The notes under the pieces are model-generated. The model did no database searches. It was not told where the DNA came from and saw nothing but the letters and a program-made list of their open reading frames with translations. A stretch of DNA of 64,000 nt from JAIYDJ01 sp031400505. Lineage in GTDB: Bacteria > Pseudomonadota > Alphaproteobacteria > Rhodobacterales > Rhodobacteraceae. Of this stretch, positions 1 through 8,102 are shown one piece after another; the first letter of the stretch is position 1, and each line of letters begins with the position of its first letter. The stretch lies in NCBI GenBank assembly GCA_031400505.1, contig JANNPZ010000023.1, positions 1 through 64,000 on the forward strand, read 5' to 3'. The translations under genes were made by a program, and so were the position numbers.

Positions 1-41
1 TTGTAACCGTTGCCGGTTTCACCGAAGCTGTTGAGTTTCAT
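1..41 (-). CDS. 5' end of a gene cut by the window edge, possibly glutathione S-transferase-like
   Basis: Only the first 13 codons are inside the window. They begin MKLNSFGETGNGY, which looks like the first beta strand and the active-site turn of a GST N-terminal thioredoxin domain. An AAAGG ribosome-binding site lies seven bases before the ATG, so the start is convincing. The gene is the last visible member of the minus-strand acyl-CoA dehydrogenase operon and is separated from the small upstream gene by a GC-hairpin repeat. Too little sequence is present for a firm family call. Confidence 0.4.
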   Translation of the reverse strand, partial: MKLNSFGETGNGY

Positions 42-66
42 GGGTCAACCTTTGCTGTGCCGGTGA

Positions 67-120
67 GCGGGGGTTTCACCCCCCCGCACCCCCGTGGGAT
101 ATTCATGAACAGATGATGCG
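67..120 (+). repeat. Dispersed GC-hairpin repeat, copy 1 (GTGGGATATT subtype)
   Basis: A hairpin of GCGGGGG and its complement is followed by GCACCCCCGTGGGATATT and then CATGAACAGATGATGCG. Copy 2 near 30.8 kb matches it nearly base for base over about 50 bp, apart from differences in the hairpin arm and a few single bases, and is inverted relative to it. It fills the gap between two minus-strand genes and could end transcription of the small upstream gene. Confidence 0.75.
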
Positions 121-122
121 GG

Positions 123-335
123 TCAGTGTTTTCGGGTCTCAAGCTCGGAGTTAAACAAGCGCAGGCGGTGGGTCAGGTTGTCTTCGTTGATCACAGAGGA
201 CCAGTTTTCGAACAGGAAGGACAGGGCCTCTCCTTCATCCAGACCCGCCTCGATGGCGAAGCGTTTCAGTTTGCGGTAGCCGTCCTCGGTCATGGCGACG
301 GGGAAACGGCGGGTCAGACGGAAACGTTTCGGCAT
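123..335 (-). CDS. Small basic protein, ribbon-helix-helix-like
   Basis: Encodes 70 residues starting MPKRFRLTRRF. The order of a basic strand (about residues 8-16), a helix (TEDGYRKLKRFAIEAG) and a second helix (DEGEALSFLFENW) resembles a ribbon-helix-helix DNA-binding fold, though no exact family is recognised. A longer reading frame reaches to 437 but would overlap the end of the acyl-CoA dehydrogenase gene; the ATG at 335 leaves a 29-base gap and gives the sensible start. It lies directly after the acyl-CoA dehydrogenase on the same strand, so it is probably the operon's fourth or fifth gene. A regulatory role is inference only. Confidence 0.65.
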   Translation of the reverse strand: MPKRFRLTRRFPVAMTEDGYRKLKRFAIEAGLDEGEALSFLFENWSSVINEDNLTHRLRLFNSELETRKH

Positions 336-364
336 CGGGGAGGCCTTTGCTTGGGTGAGACAGC

Positions 365-2140
365 TTAGAACGCCTCGGCCTTCAGCGCCATCACAGTGTC
401 TGCCCCGGATTCGATACGCGCAAGATGCATGCCGCATGCAGGCAAATGGCGCGCGGCGTAGTAGCGGGCGGTGGCGATCTTCGACTGGTAGAAGTCGGGA
501 TCAGGGGTTCCCGCATCCAACGCGACGTAAGCGGCCTTTGCCATGCGCCCCCACATCAGGCCAAGGCAGACATGGCCCATCAGGTGCATGAAGTCGTAGG
601 ACCCCGACAGCGCCGCGTTGGGAGATTTCATGCCGTTCTGCATGAAGAACATCCCCGCTGCCTGCATCTGTTTGGAGGCGGTTTTCAGCGGTTCGAAGAT
701 GGATTTCAGGCGATCATCGCCTTCGGCCTCTTTGATGAACGTCTTGACCATGTCGAAAAACGCCAGCACATGCTTGCCGCCGTCGGTGGCCAGTTTGCGG
801 CCCACAAGGTCAAGTGCCTGCACGCCGTTGGCGCCTTCGTAGATCATGGCGATCCTGGCGTCGCGGGCGAATTGGGACATCCCTGAATCCTCGATATAGC
901 CATGGCCGCCCCAGACCTGCTGGGCTGCCACGGCCATCTCGAACCCCTTGTCAGTCTGAAAGCCTTTGATCACCGGGGTCATCAGCGAAATCAGCCCTTC
1001 GGCCGCATGGTCATCCAGACGGTTCGACCGATCGATCAGATGCGCCCCCCAGAAGGTGAACGCGCGGGCGCCTTCGACAAAGCTTTTCTGGTCCATCAGG
1101 TTGCGACGGATGTCGGGGTGCACGATCAGCGGGTCGGCGGGGCCAGAGGCATTCTCGGTCCCGGTCACGGCGCGGCCCTGCAGGCGGTCTTTTGCATAGC
1201 CAAGCGCGTTCTGATAGGCGGCCTCGGCCACCGCATAGCCCTGCAGGCCGACCCCCAGCCGCGCCTCGTTCATCATGGTGAACATCGCGCGCATGCCTTT
1301 GTGCAGGTCGCCCAGCAGCCAGCCGCGCGCCCCGTCATAGTTCATCACGCAGGTGGCGTTGCCGTGGATGCCCATCTTTTCTTCGATCTTGCCGACCGCG
1401 ACACCATTGCGCGCGCCCAAGAAGCCATCCTCGTTCACCAGAAACTTCGGCACGATGAACAAGGACACGCCTTTGATGCCTTCGGGTCCGCCGACCGCTT
1501 TGGCCAGCACCAGATGGATGATGTTGTCGGCCATGTCATGCTCGCCAGCCGAGATGAAGATCTTGGTGCCGGTGATCAGGTAGCTGCCATCCGCCTGCGG
1601 CTCTGCCTTGGTGCGCATCAGGCCCAGATCGGTGCCGCAATGAGGTTCCGTCAGGTTCATGGTGCCCGTCCAGTCGCAGCTGACCATCTTGGGCAGGTAT
1701 TTCGCCTTTTGCTCGGGCGTGCCATGCGCATGGATCGCCGAATAGGCACCATGGGTCAGGCCCTGATACATGTTGAACGCCATGTTCGCGCTGACGAAAA
1801 TCTCGCCCACCGCAGTGCCCATCAGATAGGGAAGGCCCTGTCCGCCATACTCGGGGTCGCAGTCAAGCGCGGTCCAGCCCCCCTCTTTCATCGCCGCAAA
1901 GGCGTCCTTGAACCCCTTGGGCGTGCGCACCACGCCGTTCTCCAACACGCAGCCTTCTCGGTCGCCGGTCGCGTTCAGCGGGGCCAAAACATCGGTCGCC
2001 ACCTTGCCCGCCTCGTCAAGAACGGCCGAAGTGAACCCGGCATCAAGGTCGGAATAGCCGGGAACGTCGCTTTCGGTGATTTTCAGGACGTCATGCAGGA
2101 TGAACTGCATGTCCTTTACGGGGGCGTGATAGGTCGGCAT
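365..2140 (-). CDS. Acyl-CoA dehydrogenase, DmdC-type long form
   Basis: A 591-residue flavoprotein with the N-terminal extension and extra C-terminal domain of the DmdC-type acyl-CoA dehydrogenases. It oxidises an acyl-CoA thioester to the 2,3-enoyl-CoA and passes electrons to ETF. The FAD-binding segment MNLTEPHCGTDLG is at about residues 161-173. The catalytic-base motif MIYEGANGV places glutamate at residue 435, the position I recall for the catalytic Glu of Roseobacter DmdC (3-methylmercaptopropionyl-CoA dehydrogenase). Many paralogues of this family act on ordinary fatty acyl-CoAs, so the substrate is left open; the MerR genes just upstream and the GST-like gene downstream fit a fatty-acid degradation operon. 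GGGAG lies before the ATG, and the MerR stop is 19 bases upstream. Confidence 0.85.
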   Translation of the reverse strand: MPTYHAPVKDMQFILHDVLKITESDVPGYSDLDAGFTSAVLDEAGKVATDVLAPLNATGDREGCVLENGVVRTPKGFKDAFAAMKEGGWTALDCDPEYGGQGLPYLMGTAVGEIFVSANMAFNMYQGLTHGAYSAIHAHGTPEQKAKYLPKMVSCDWTGTMNLTEPHCGTDLGLMRTKAEPQADGSYLITGTKIFISAGEHDMADNIIHLVLAKAVGGPEGIKGVSLFIVPKFLVNEDGFLGARNGVAVGKIEEKMGIHGNATCVMNYDGARGWLLGDLHKGMRAMFTMMNEARLGVGLQGYAVAEAAYQNALGYAKDRLQGRAVTGTENASGPADPLIVHPDIRRNLMDQKSFVEGARAFTFWGAHLIDRSNRLDDHAAEGLISLMTPVIKGFQTDKGFEMAVAAQQVWGGHGYIEDSGMSQFARDARIAMIYEGANGVQALDLVGRKLATDGGKHVLAFFDMVKTFIKEAEGDDRLKSIFEPLKTASKQMQAAGMFFMQNGMKSPNAALSGSYDFMHLMGHVCLGLMWGRMAKAAYVALDAGTPDPDFYQSKIATARYYAARHLPACGMHLARIESGADTVMALKAEAF

Positions 2141-2159
2141 CGTCTTTCTCCCTTGAAAT

Positions 2160-2558
2160 CTATTCGGCTGCAGCTTGGTTGAGACCGGTCAACAGGACGG
2201 CCCCTTGGGCCATTTGGTCGCGCAATTCGGTGATGGCCACGTCAAGTTCGGCGCGCTGCGCCTCCATCTGCGCGAGGCGATCGCGGGCCAAGTGGTAGGT
2301 TCGGGTCAGTTGTGCCTGATTGCTGCTGCCCGGGTGATACATGTCGAGCAGCTGGCGGATATCTTCCAGCGAGAAACCGAACCGCTTGCCGCGCAGGATC
2401 AATTGCAGCCGCACCCGGTCGCGCTTGCCATAGAGGCGTCGGGTGCCGATCCGGACGGGGAACAGCAGCTCTTTTTGTTCATAGAACCGCAGGGTGCGCG
2501 GCGTTACCGCGTAGGTGTCGCACATCTGGCGAATCGAGAAGGCGTCAGTCTCGTTCAT
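2160..2558 (-). CDS. MerR-family transcriptional regulator
   Basis: A 132-residue regulator with an N-terminal winged helix-turn-helix of MerR type: FSIRQMCDTYAVTPRTLRFYE at about residues 7-27, then a C-terminal coiled coil (about residues 80-125) for dimerisation. No cysteine cluster for metal sensing is present. Relatives sit next to acyl-CoA dehydrogenase genes in Rhodobacterales and probably respond to acyl-CoA or fatty acids. The frame is open to 2684, but the ATG at 2558 begins the domain correctly. It lies 19 bases before the acyl-CoA dehydrogenase and likely controls that operon; this is inferred from position. Confidence 0.85.
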   Translation of the reverse strand: MNETDAFSIRQMCDTYAVTPRTLRFYEQKELLFPVRIGTRRLYGKRDRVRLQLILRGKRFGFSLEDIRQLLDMYHPGSSNQAQLTRTYHLARDRLAQMEAQRAELDVAITELRDQMAQGAVLLTGLNQAAAE

Positions 2559-2680
2559 CGGTCGAGGTTCCGTTGCAGGGGCACTGGTCACATCTAAACT
2601 CCTCCACAATACAAGATTGCTTTCCGTTCGCGTCATGTAACGTAGCGTCAGACGAAATGCGCGTGACGAACACGGTTTCG
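2559..2680 (-). promoter_or_regulatory. Spacer between the two MerR genes, probable promoter region
   Basis: The 122-base gap between two same-strand regulator genes is more AT-rich than its surroundings and contains short repeats of the type GTGACG / CGTCA. It probably carries the promoter and operator of the downstream MerR-acyl-CoA dehydrogenase unit. No clean -35/-10 pair or perfect MerR operator could be assigned by eye. Confidence 0.35.
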
Positions 2681-3064
2681 TCAACCATCGGGCAGGGCGT
2701 CCAATTCGGCCGCTGTGGCGTCGCGCAGGGTCCGCAGGTCTTTCTGCGCCGCGTCAAGGTCCAGCTTCTGCTGGGCCAGATCGGACAGTTGCCGGTCGGC
2801 CAGCGCCAGCCATGCCTGCAACTGCTTGCGGGTGCCATGTTGGCGGTAGATCAGCAACCACTGCCGGATTTCCTCGAGCGAGAAGCCGAACCTGCGCCCG
2901 CGCAGGATCAGCGTCATCCGCGCCACCTCGCGCGCGGTGTAGAACCGGGTCCGGCCTTCCTTTTCTGGGGCCAGCAGTTCGATGTATTCGTAATAGCGCA
3001 AGGTCCGCGCCGTGACCGAAAATCTGGCGCACATTTCCTTGAATGTCAGACGTGTGTCGGTCAT
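2681..3064 (-). CDS. MerR-family transcriptional regulator (second copy)
   Basis: A 127-residue paralogue of the regulator that follows it. The MerR helix-turn-helix reads LTFKEMCARFSVTARTLRYY at about residues 5-24, followed by the EGRTRFYTAREVAR wing and a C-terminal coiled coil. Strong GGAGGA lies before the ATG at 3064. The start codon overlaps the stop of the membrane-protein gene upstream (ATGA), so the two are translationally coupled. Two adjacent MerR genes before one acyl-CoA dehydrogenase suggest either heterodimer-capable regulators or separate control of two units; the sequence does not decide this. Confidence 0.85.
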   Translation of the reverse strand: MTDTRLTFKEMCARFSVTARTLRYYEYIELLAPEKEGRTRFYTAREVARMTLILRGRRFGFSLEEIRQWLLIYRQHGTRKQLQAWLALADRQLSDLAQQKLDLDAAQKDLRTLRDATAAELDALPDG

Positions 3065-3513
3065 TGCGCATTCCTCCAGCCCATGACCGCAAAACTGACG
3101 GCGATCAGCACCAGCGTCACGATCCGGAACCAGTCCCACAGCTTGCGCCGCAGGGCCCGGCGTTGCAGGGCGGTGGCGGCCGATGCGGCGGCACGGGCCC
3201 GCATCGGCTCGTCATTCGGGTGAACGTACCAGTCGGTCAGGCTGCGATAGGATTCCCATTCGTCGCCACGCGCCCGCAGGCCCATCAGGGCGGCGAGGTC
3301 GATGAAAGCCGCCAAAGCCGCGTCGTCCGGGGTCTTGATCCAGGCCTCGCCTTCGGACAGCACGACCCGGGCGATCAGGCTGCCGTCCCGCTCCAGCCGC
3401 ACCTCCTGCTCGCGGTCATGGGCCGTCCAGCCAAGCGCCCGCCCCGCATCCGACAATTCGCCCCACAGGATCGGGCGCGGCGGGCTGGCGGCCAGTTCAA
3501 GGTGATATCCCAT
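3061..3513 (-). CDS. Uncharacterised protein with one C-terminal membrane segment
   Basis: A 150-residue protein that starts MGYHLELAASPPRP after a GGAGAGGAT ribosome-binding site. The first 110 residues look globular and acidic. A basic stretch (RRALRRKLWDW) is followed by a single membrane segment (FRIVTLVLIAVSFAVMGW) at the C-terminus, so it is a tail-anchored membrane protein with the bulk in the cytoplasm. It is the first gene of the minus-strand operon and overlaps the MerR start by four bases. No function can be assigned. Confidence 0.7.
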   Translation of the reverse strand: MGYHLELAASPPRPILWGELSDAGRALGWTAHDREQEVRLERDGSLIARVVLSEGEAWIKTPDDAALAAFIDLAALMGLRARGDEWESYRSLTDWYVHPNDEPMRARAAASAATALQRRALRRKLWDWFRIVTLVLIAVSFAVMGWRNAQ

Positions 3514-3675
3514 GATCCTCTCCGCCCCGGCAAATCGTGATCCACAAAGGACAAGGCTAGTCGCTTGCCGCCCGTCCGGCAACAGTTTGCACGCAAGGCT
3601 GCGTCTTGTTGCGCTAGGGACAATTCGAAAGACGGGGGCTTGCAGTTACGGCATCCGATGCAGATTGTGCGGCCC

Positions 3676-4098
3676 ATGACCGATATCCTGACCAATGCCC
3701 GCCGCTTCATCGAAGCCATCCCGCATTCAAGGGCGCTGGGGATGGTGCTGGAATCCCTTGGCGATGGGCGCGCGGTGGTGTCGATGCCCTATGATCTTCG
3801 GCTGGTGGGTGATCCCGCGACCGCAGTATTGCACGGCGGCGCAGTATCGGCCTTGATGGATACAGCGTCCGGAGCGGCGGTGATGTGCCATCCTGCGGCA
3901 CCCGCCAGTACGGCGACGCTCGACCTGCGCATCGACTACATGCGCCCTGCAACGCCGGGGCAACGTATCTTGGCCCGGGCAGAATGTCACCATGTGACCC
4001 GGTCGGTCGCCTTTGTGCGCGTCACGGCTTTCGATGAAGATGATTCGCGCCCGGTGGCAATGGGAACCGGGGCTTTCACGCTGGACCGCGCGAAATGA
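3676..4098 (+). CDS. PaaI-type hotdog thioesterase
   Basis: A 140-residue single hotdog-fold protein of the PaaI / YdiI kind, which hydrolyses acyl-CoA thioesters as a homotetramer. The family signature is visible as VLHGGAVSALMDTASGAA at about residues 53-70, with the central helix following HGG, and the strand LRIDYMRPATPG after it. Upstream in-frame codons are present, but the ATG at 3676 gives the usual family N-terminus. The stop overlaps the start of a second thioesterase by four bases, so the pair is co-translated. It probably clears acyl-CoA or aromatic-CoA intermediates; the true substrate is unknown. Confidence 0.85.
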   Translation: MTDILTNARRFIEAIPHSRALGMVLESLGDGRAVVSMPYDLRLVGDPATAVLHGGAVSALMDTASGAAVMCHPAAPASTATLDLRIDYMRPATPGQRILARAECHHVTRSVAFVRVTAFDEDDSRPVAMGTGAFTLDRAK

Positions 4099-4583
4099 CG
4101 CCTGCCGAACCCCTGTCGCAGATCAAGGATCGGCGCAATCGTGCGCTGCGCCAATTTGTCGATGGTGTGCCCTACATCGCATTTCTTGGCATCCAGTTTG
4201 ACCGGCGCGGGGATGAACTGACGGCTGTTCTGCCCTATCGCGACATGTTGATTGGAAATCCGGGCCTGCCGGCGCTGCATGGTGGGGTCACGGCAGCGTT
4301 TCTGGAGGTGTCGGCGATCATCGAACTGGCCTGGTCCGTGCAATGGGATGCAATGGAGTCAGGCGCGCCGTCCGGTCCACTGCCCAAGACGATTGATTTT
4401 ACTGTTGATTTTCTGCGCACCGGTCTGCCCCGCGACGCATTTGCGCGCGCGCGCGTTGTGCGGTCCGGCAGGCGCTATGCAAGCGTTCACGTCGAAGCTT
4501 GGCAAGATAACCGGGCGCGCCTTTTCGCCCAGGCAACGGGGCACTTTCTGATGCCGCCGATTTCCGGAGAACGTTCTGACTAG
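4095..4583 (+). CDS. PaaI-type hotdog thioesterase (second gene of pair)
   Basis: A 162-residue hotdog protein. The signature LPALHGGVTAAFLEVSAI is at about residues 58-75, with the partner strand TIDFTVDFLRTGLP near residue 100. It is a distant paralogue of the gene before it, whose stop overlaps this start (ATGA). In this arrangement the two proteins may form a mixed assembly or act on different chain lengths. The final residues diverge from typical PaaI. Function beyond acyl-CoA thioesterase is not assigned. Confidence 0.83.
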   Translation: MTPAEPLSQIKDRRNRALRQFVDGVPYIAFLGIQFDRRGDELTAVLPYRDMLIGNPGLPALHGGVTAAFLEVSAIIELAWSVQWDAMESGAPSGPLPKTIDFTVDFLRTGLPRDAFARARVVRSGRRYASVHVEAWQDNRARLFAQATGHFLMPPISGERSD

Positions 4584-4593
4584 CGTTGCCTTT

Positions 4594-5364
4594 TCAGGAC
4601 CGGATCAGCCGGAACGCAGCCGATGCCCCCCAGCCAGCCAAAGCAGCCAGCGACAACGCGAGAAGCGCGTAACGCAGCGGCGTCTCATGCGCCATGTTGA
4701 AAAGCACGCGTTCAAGTCCAGCCTTGCGCACGCCGATCTTCCGCTCTTGCCGGTCAACCACCCGCCCGTCACGGGTCAGGAAAATGCGCACCCGGTAGTC
4801 GCCCTCGGTCAGGTTGGCGGGCAGGATCACGTCAGATCGAAACAGCGTCTCGGCCGTCAACTCGACCGCATTTTCCTCTAGTCGATAGCGGTCTTCGGAC
4901 TGTCGGATGCGCCTCAGCGCCTCGACGAAATCTGGTGCACCTGCGGCTTCGTCGGTGATCCCCACGGCACGGATCACCCGGTCGATCGTGATTCGGTGCC
5001 GAAGATCGTCCGTGGCATTCAGGATATCGGCAATCGGCCCGGTGGTCGCCACGGCATAGAAACTGGGGGCTGCGTCAATCCTTACGGATGCGTTGTTGAT
5101 CCAGACGCCTGCCACCCGCTCTTTGCGGCGAATCACCAGCGGGGTGGCCGGACCTTCTACGGTGATGATAACTTGCAGTTGCCCGCCATCGGGCGGCGGG
5201 GCCACGCGTCGCACCGCGCCATAGATCAGGATTTCCGATCCGTCGAAATTCGCGGTGATCGCTACACGGTTCTGCGACAGGCCCGACACGATCTCTTCGC
5301 CCGTTGCGCTTTGCCCTACGACCGGCAATGACAAACAGAGCCATAGCACCAGAACCCGGATCAT
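4594..5364 (-). CDS. TIGR02186-family membrane protein
   Basis: A 256-residue protein with a Sec signal peptide (about residues 1-19, MIRVLVLWLCLSLPVVGQSA), a beta-rich periplasmic region containing VAITANFDGSEILIYGAV, and one C-terminal membrane helix (about 231-250). It matches the alphaproteobacterial family named TIGR02186. It is always found beside a TauE/SafE permease, and here its start overlaps the permease stop by four bases. It is probably an accessory of that permease, presenting or handling its sulfur-containing anion at the periplasmic face; this role is inferred from linkage. Confidence 0.8.
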   Translation of the reverse strand: MIRVLVLWLCLSLPVVGQSATGEEIVSGLSQNRVAITANFDGSEILIYGAVRRVAPPPDGGQLQVIITVEGPATPLVIRRKERVAGVWINNASVRIDAAPSFYAVATTGPIADILNATDDLRHRITIDRVIRAVGITDEAAGAPDFVEALRRIRQSEDRYRLEENAVELTAETLFRSDVILPANLTEGDYRVRIFLTRDGRVVDRQERKIGVRKAGLERVLFNMAHETPLRYALLALSLAALAGWGASAAFRLIRS

Positions 5365-6287
5365 GGCCGTTTCACCGTGAAGGCAACCGAATAGGTTTCG
5401 GACGGCGTCAACAGCAGATCCAGCGCGATCTTGCCTGCGACGGCCAGCACCAGAACCGCAAGCAGGATGCGCAACTGTTCAGCCTTCAGGCGCACCCCCA
5501 ACCTGGCGCCGATCTGCGCCCCGACCACACCGCCCAGAATAAGCAACAGGGCCAGAAGGATATCAAGCGTCTGACTGGTCACCGCATGTGCAGCGGTGGT
5601 GAAGGCCGTGACAAAGATGATCTGAAACAACGAGGTGCCAATGACCACCTTGGTCTGCATCCCCAAAAGGTAGATCATTGCGGGCACCATGATGAATCCG
5701 CCACCCACCCCCATGATCGCAGACAGAAACCCGATCGCTGCCCCGATCATCGCCGGCGGCAGCACCGAGATGTAAAGTCCCGACGCCCGGAATTTCATCT
5801 TGAACGGCATCCGATGAACCCAAGTGTGCACATTGGCGCGCCGTACCGGGCTGACCCCCGCTTGCCGTGCCGCCAGCAGCGACCGCAGGCTTTCCTGAAA
5901 CATCAGCCCGCCGACCAGCCCGAGGAACACGACGTAACTCAGTTGCACGAACAGATCGATCTGTCCGGCTGCGGTCAAAAGCGAAAACACCCAAACCCCT
6001 AAAACCGAACCGATCACACCGCCCACGAGCATCACCGTACCCATCGCGAAATCGACGCCCCGCCTGCGCACCTGCGCCAGAACGCCGGACACCGACGAGG
6101 CGACCACCAGGTTTGCCCCGGTCGCCACTGCCACGGCCGGGGGAATACCGATGAAAAACAAGAGAGGCGTGATCAGAAATCCGCCACCAACCCCGAACAT
6201 CCCAGACAGCACACCCACCAGCCCGCCCATCCCGAGCAGAAGGAACGCGTTGACCGAAACCTCGGCGATGGGAAGGTATAGTTGCAT
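5361..6287 (-). CDS. TauE/SafE (TSUP) family permease
   Basis: A 308-residue inner-membrane protein of the sulfite exporter TauE/SafE family. Two related halves are visible, each with the glycine-rich motif: GGLVGVLSGMFGVGGGFLIT at about residues 20-39 and AIGFLSAIMGVGGGFIMVPA at about 184-203. The family moves sulfite, sulfoacetate or other organosulfur anions; the substrate is not decided here. It is co-translated with the TIGR02186 partner downstream, and it is the first gene of the pair. Confidence 0.85.
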   Translation of the reverse strand: MQLYLPIAEVSVNAFLLLGMGGLVGVLSGMFGVGGGFLITPLLFFIGIPPAVAVATGANLVVASSVSGVLAQVRRRGVDFAMGTVMLVGGVIGSVLGVWVFSLLTAAGQIDLFVQLSYVVFLGLVGGLMFQESLRSLLAARQAGVSPVRRANVHTWVHRMPFKMKFRASGLYISVLPPAMIGAAIGFLSAIMGVGGGFIMVPAMIYLLGMQTKVVIGTSLFQIIFVTAFTTAAHAVTSQTLDILLALLLILGGVVGAQIGARLGVRLKAEQLRILLAVLVLAVAGKIALDLLLTPSETYSVAFTVKRP

Positions 6288-6361
6288 CGGGCCGCCGCGG
6301 GTCTGTGCGTTTGACCAAAGCGTTGCGCCCCAATGGCTACGGAGTCAAATGCTGCGGTGCA

Positions 6362-7156
6362 TCATCGCAACTGGCGCAGGTATTGCCGCAAGATGCGTTC
6401 CAGTTTTGCCGCACCCAGGGGGGCCATTGCCTTGGTATGCTCATGGCTGATCTGCTCGTCAGACAGGCCCGCCGCCATGTTGGTAATGGTGGAAATCGCC
6501 GCAACGCGCAGCCCGAGAAACCGCGCGAGGATCACTTCTGGAACAGTCGACATCCCGACCGCATCCGCCCCCAGCGTGCGGATCGCCCGGATTTCCGCAG
6601 GCGTCTCGAACGAGGGCCCGGAATACCAGGCGTAAACGCCGTCGGGCAGGGACAGGCCTTCGGCGGCCGCTGCCGCCTGCAAGCCTGCGCGCATTGCGGG
6701 ATCATGCGCCGCCGTCATCGGGACAAACCGCGCATCGGTCCGCTCGCCGATCAGCGGATTCAGACCGGAAAAATTGATATGATCGGACAGAAGCATCAGA
6801 TCGCCGGGGCGCAGATTGCCTTGCAGCGACCCCGCAGCATTGGTCGCAATCAGCATTCCCGCGCCGAGTTGCTGCAACATCTCCAACGCGGGCCGCATCG
6901 CCGCCGGGTTGCCGTTTTCATAGTAATGCTCGCGCGCGCCAAACACGGCAACGCGCACACCCTCCAGATCCCCGATCACCAGGTTCGGGTTGTGCCCCGA
7001 AACGCCGACATGGGGAAATCCCGGCAGTTCGGCATAGGGGATCGACACGCCGTCCACAGCCGATGCCAGATGGCCCAGCCCAGACCCCAGGATCAGGCCC
7101 AGCGTGACCGGCGCTTCCCCTGCGCGCGCCCGGATCAGATCAACGCTCTTTGACAT
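6362..7156 (-). CDS. Purine-nucleoside phosphorylase, trimeric class II
   Basis: A 264-residue cytoplasmic enzyme that splits purine nucleosides with phosphate into base and ribose 1-phosphate. Recognised motifs are LGLILGSGLG (phosphate loop), the GFPHVGVSGH segment, ATNAAGSL, the purine-site region AVGMSTVPEVI and ITNMAAG, where Asn selects 6-oxopurines. The frame is open to 7216; the ATG at 7156 removes a basic leader that lies inside the upstream permease gene. The start overlaps the end of that permease, so the phosphorylase is the last gene of the nucleoside importer operon. It would process imported inosine or guanosine. Confidence 0.9.
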   Translation of the reverse strand: MSKSVDLIRARAGEAPVTLGLILGSGLGHLASAVDGVSIPYAELPGFPHVGVSGHNPNLVIGDLEGVRVAVFGAREHYYENGNPAAMRPALEMLQQLGAGMLIATNAAGSLQGNLRPGDLMLLSDHINFSGLNPLIGERTDARFVPMTAAHDPAMRAGLQAAAAAEGLSLPDGVYAWYSGPSFETPAEIRAIRTLGADAVGMSTVPEVILARFLGLRVAAISTITNMAAGLSDEQISHEHTKAMAPLGAAKLERILRQYLRQLR

Positions 7157-8102
7157 AGGGCTCGCCCCCGGCGCGTGGCGGTATTGCCTTGCCGACAAAG
7201 CCCGCCAGAATGACAACCGTGATTATGTAGGGCAGGGCTTGCGTGAACTGGACAGGGATCACGAACACGCCAAGATCGATGTTCTGAAACCGGATCGCCA
7301 CCGCATCCAGAAATCCGAACAAAAGGCAGGCCGACAGCGCATACCACGGACGCCATTTGGCAAAGATCAGTGCGGCCAGCGCGATGAATCCCCGCCCCGC
7401 CGTCATGTCGCGCCCGAACTGCGCCGCAAGGCTCGACAGATAAGCCCCCGCCAACCCGCACAACACGCCACAGATCAGAACGGCGGCAAACCGGATCGCC
7501 ACCACCGAAACCCCCGCCGTATCGACCGCCGCCGGGTTTTCGCCCACCGCCCGCAGCCGCAACCCAAACCGCGTCGAATAAAGCAACCACGCTGATGCCG
7601 GCACCAATGCCAAGGCAACATAGACCAGAATAGTGTGGCCCGAGATCAGGTCGGAATAGATCGGCCCCAGAATCGGCACGTCCTTGAGGCTGTTGGCAAA
7701 CGGCAGCGTAATCTCGGAAAACCGCGCCGCGCCTTCCAGCGATGGCGTGCGACCGCCAAGCCCGAACCAGCTTTGCGCCAGCAGCACGGTCAGCCCCGAG
7801 GCCAGAAAGTTGATCGCCACCCCGGAAATCAACTGGTTGCCGCGAAAGGTGATCGCTGCAAGCCCATGAATGACGGCCAGCATCATTGACGCTGCGATCC
7901 CTGCAAACAGCCCCACCCAGACCGACCCCGACAGCACGGAAATAGCCGCCGAGACAAAGGCCGCCACCAGCATCTTGCCTTCCAGCCCGATGTCAAACAC
8001 CCCGGCCCGTTCCGAAAACAGCCCCGCAAGACACGCAAGCAGCAAGGGCGTCGCCAAACGCACCGAACTGTCCAGCATCTGGATGACGGCTACGAAATCC
8101 AT
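7140..8102 (-). CDS. ABC transporter permease for nucleosides (second permease)
   Basis: A 320-residue integral membrane permease of the BPD_transp_2 family used by BMP-type nucleoside importers. Eight or more hydrophobic segments are visible, with the conserved ERAGVFDIGLEGKML motif near residues 30-44 that contacts the ATPase. The ATG at 8102 shares a base with the stop of the first permease (TGATG); an upstream in-frame extension lies entirely in that gene. It forms the channel with the permease encoded before it. Confidence 0.9.
   Translation of the reverse strand: MDFVAVIQMLDSSVRLATPLLLACLAGLFSERAGVFDIGLEGKMLVAAFVSAAISVLSGSVWVGLFAGIAASMMLAVIHGLAAITFRGNQLISGVAINFLASGLTVLLAQSWFGLGGRTPSLEGAARFSEITLPFANSLKDVPILGPIYSDLISGHTILVYVALALVPASAWLLYSTRFGLRLRAVGENPAAVDTAGVSVVAIRFAAVLICGVLCGLAGAYLSSLAAQFGRDMTAGRGFIALAALIFAKWRPWYALSACLLFGFLDAVAIRFQNIDLGVFVIPVQFTQALPYIITVVILAGFVGKAIPPRAGGEPYVKER

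Noticed and set aside
902..2182. A 426-codon plus-strand frame over the first acyl-CoA dehydrogenase
   Set aside because: Histidine-rich shadow frame of a clear enzyme gene.
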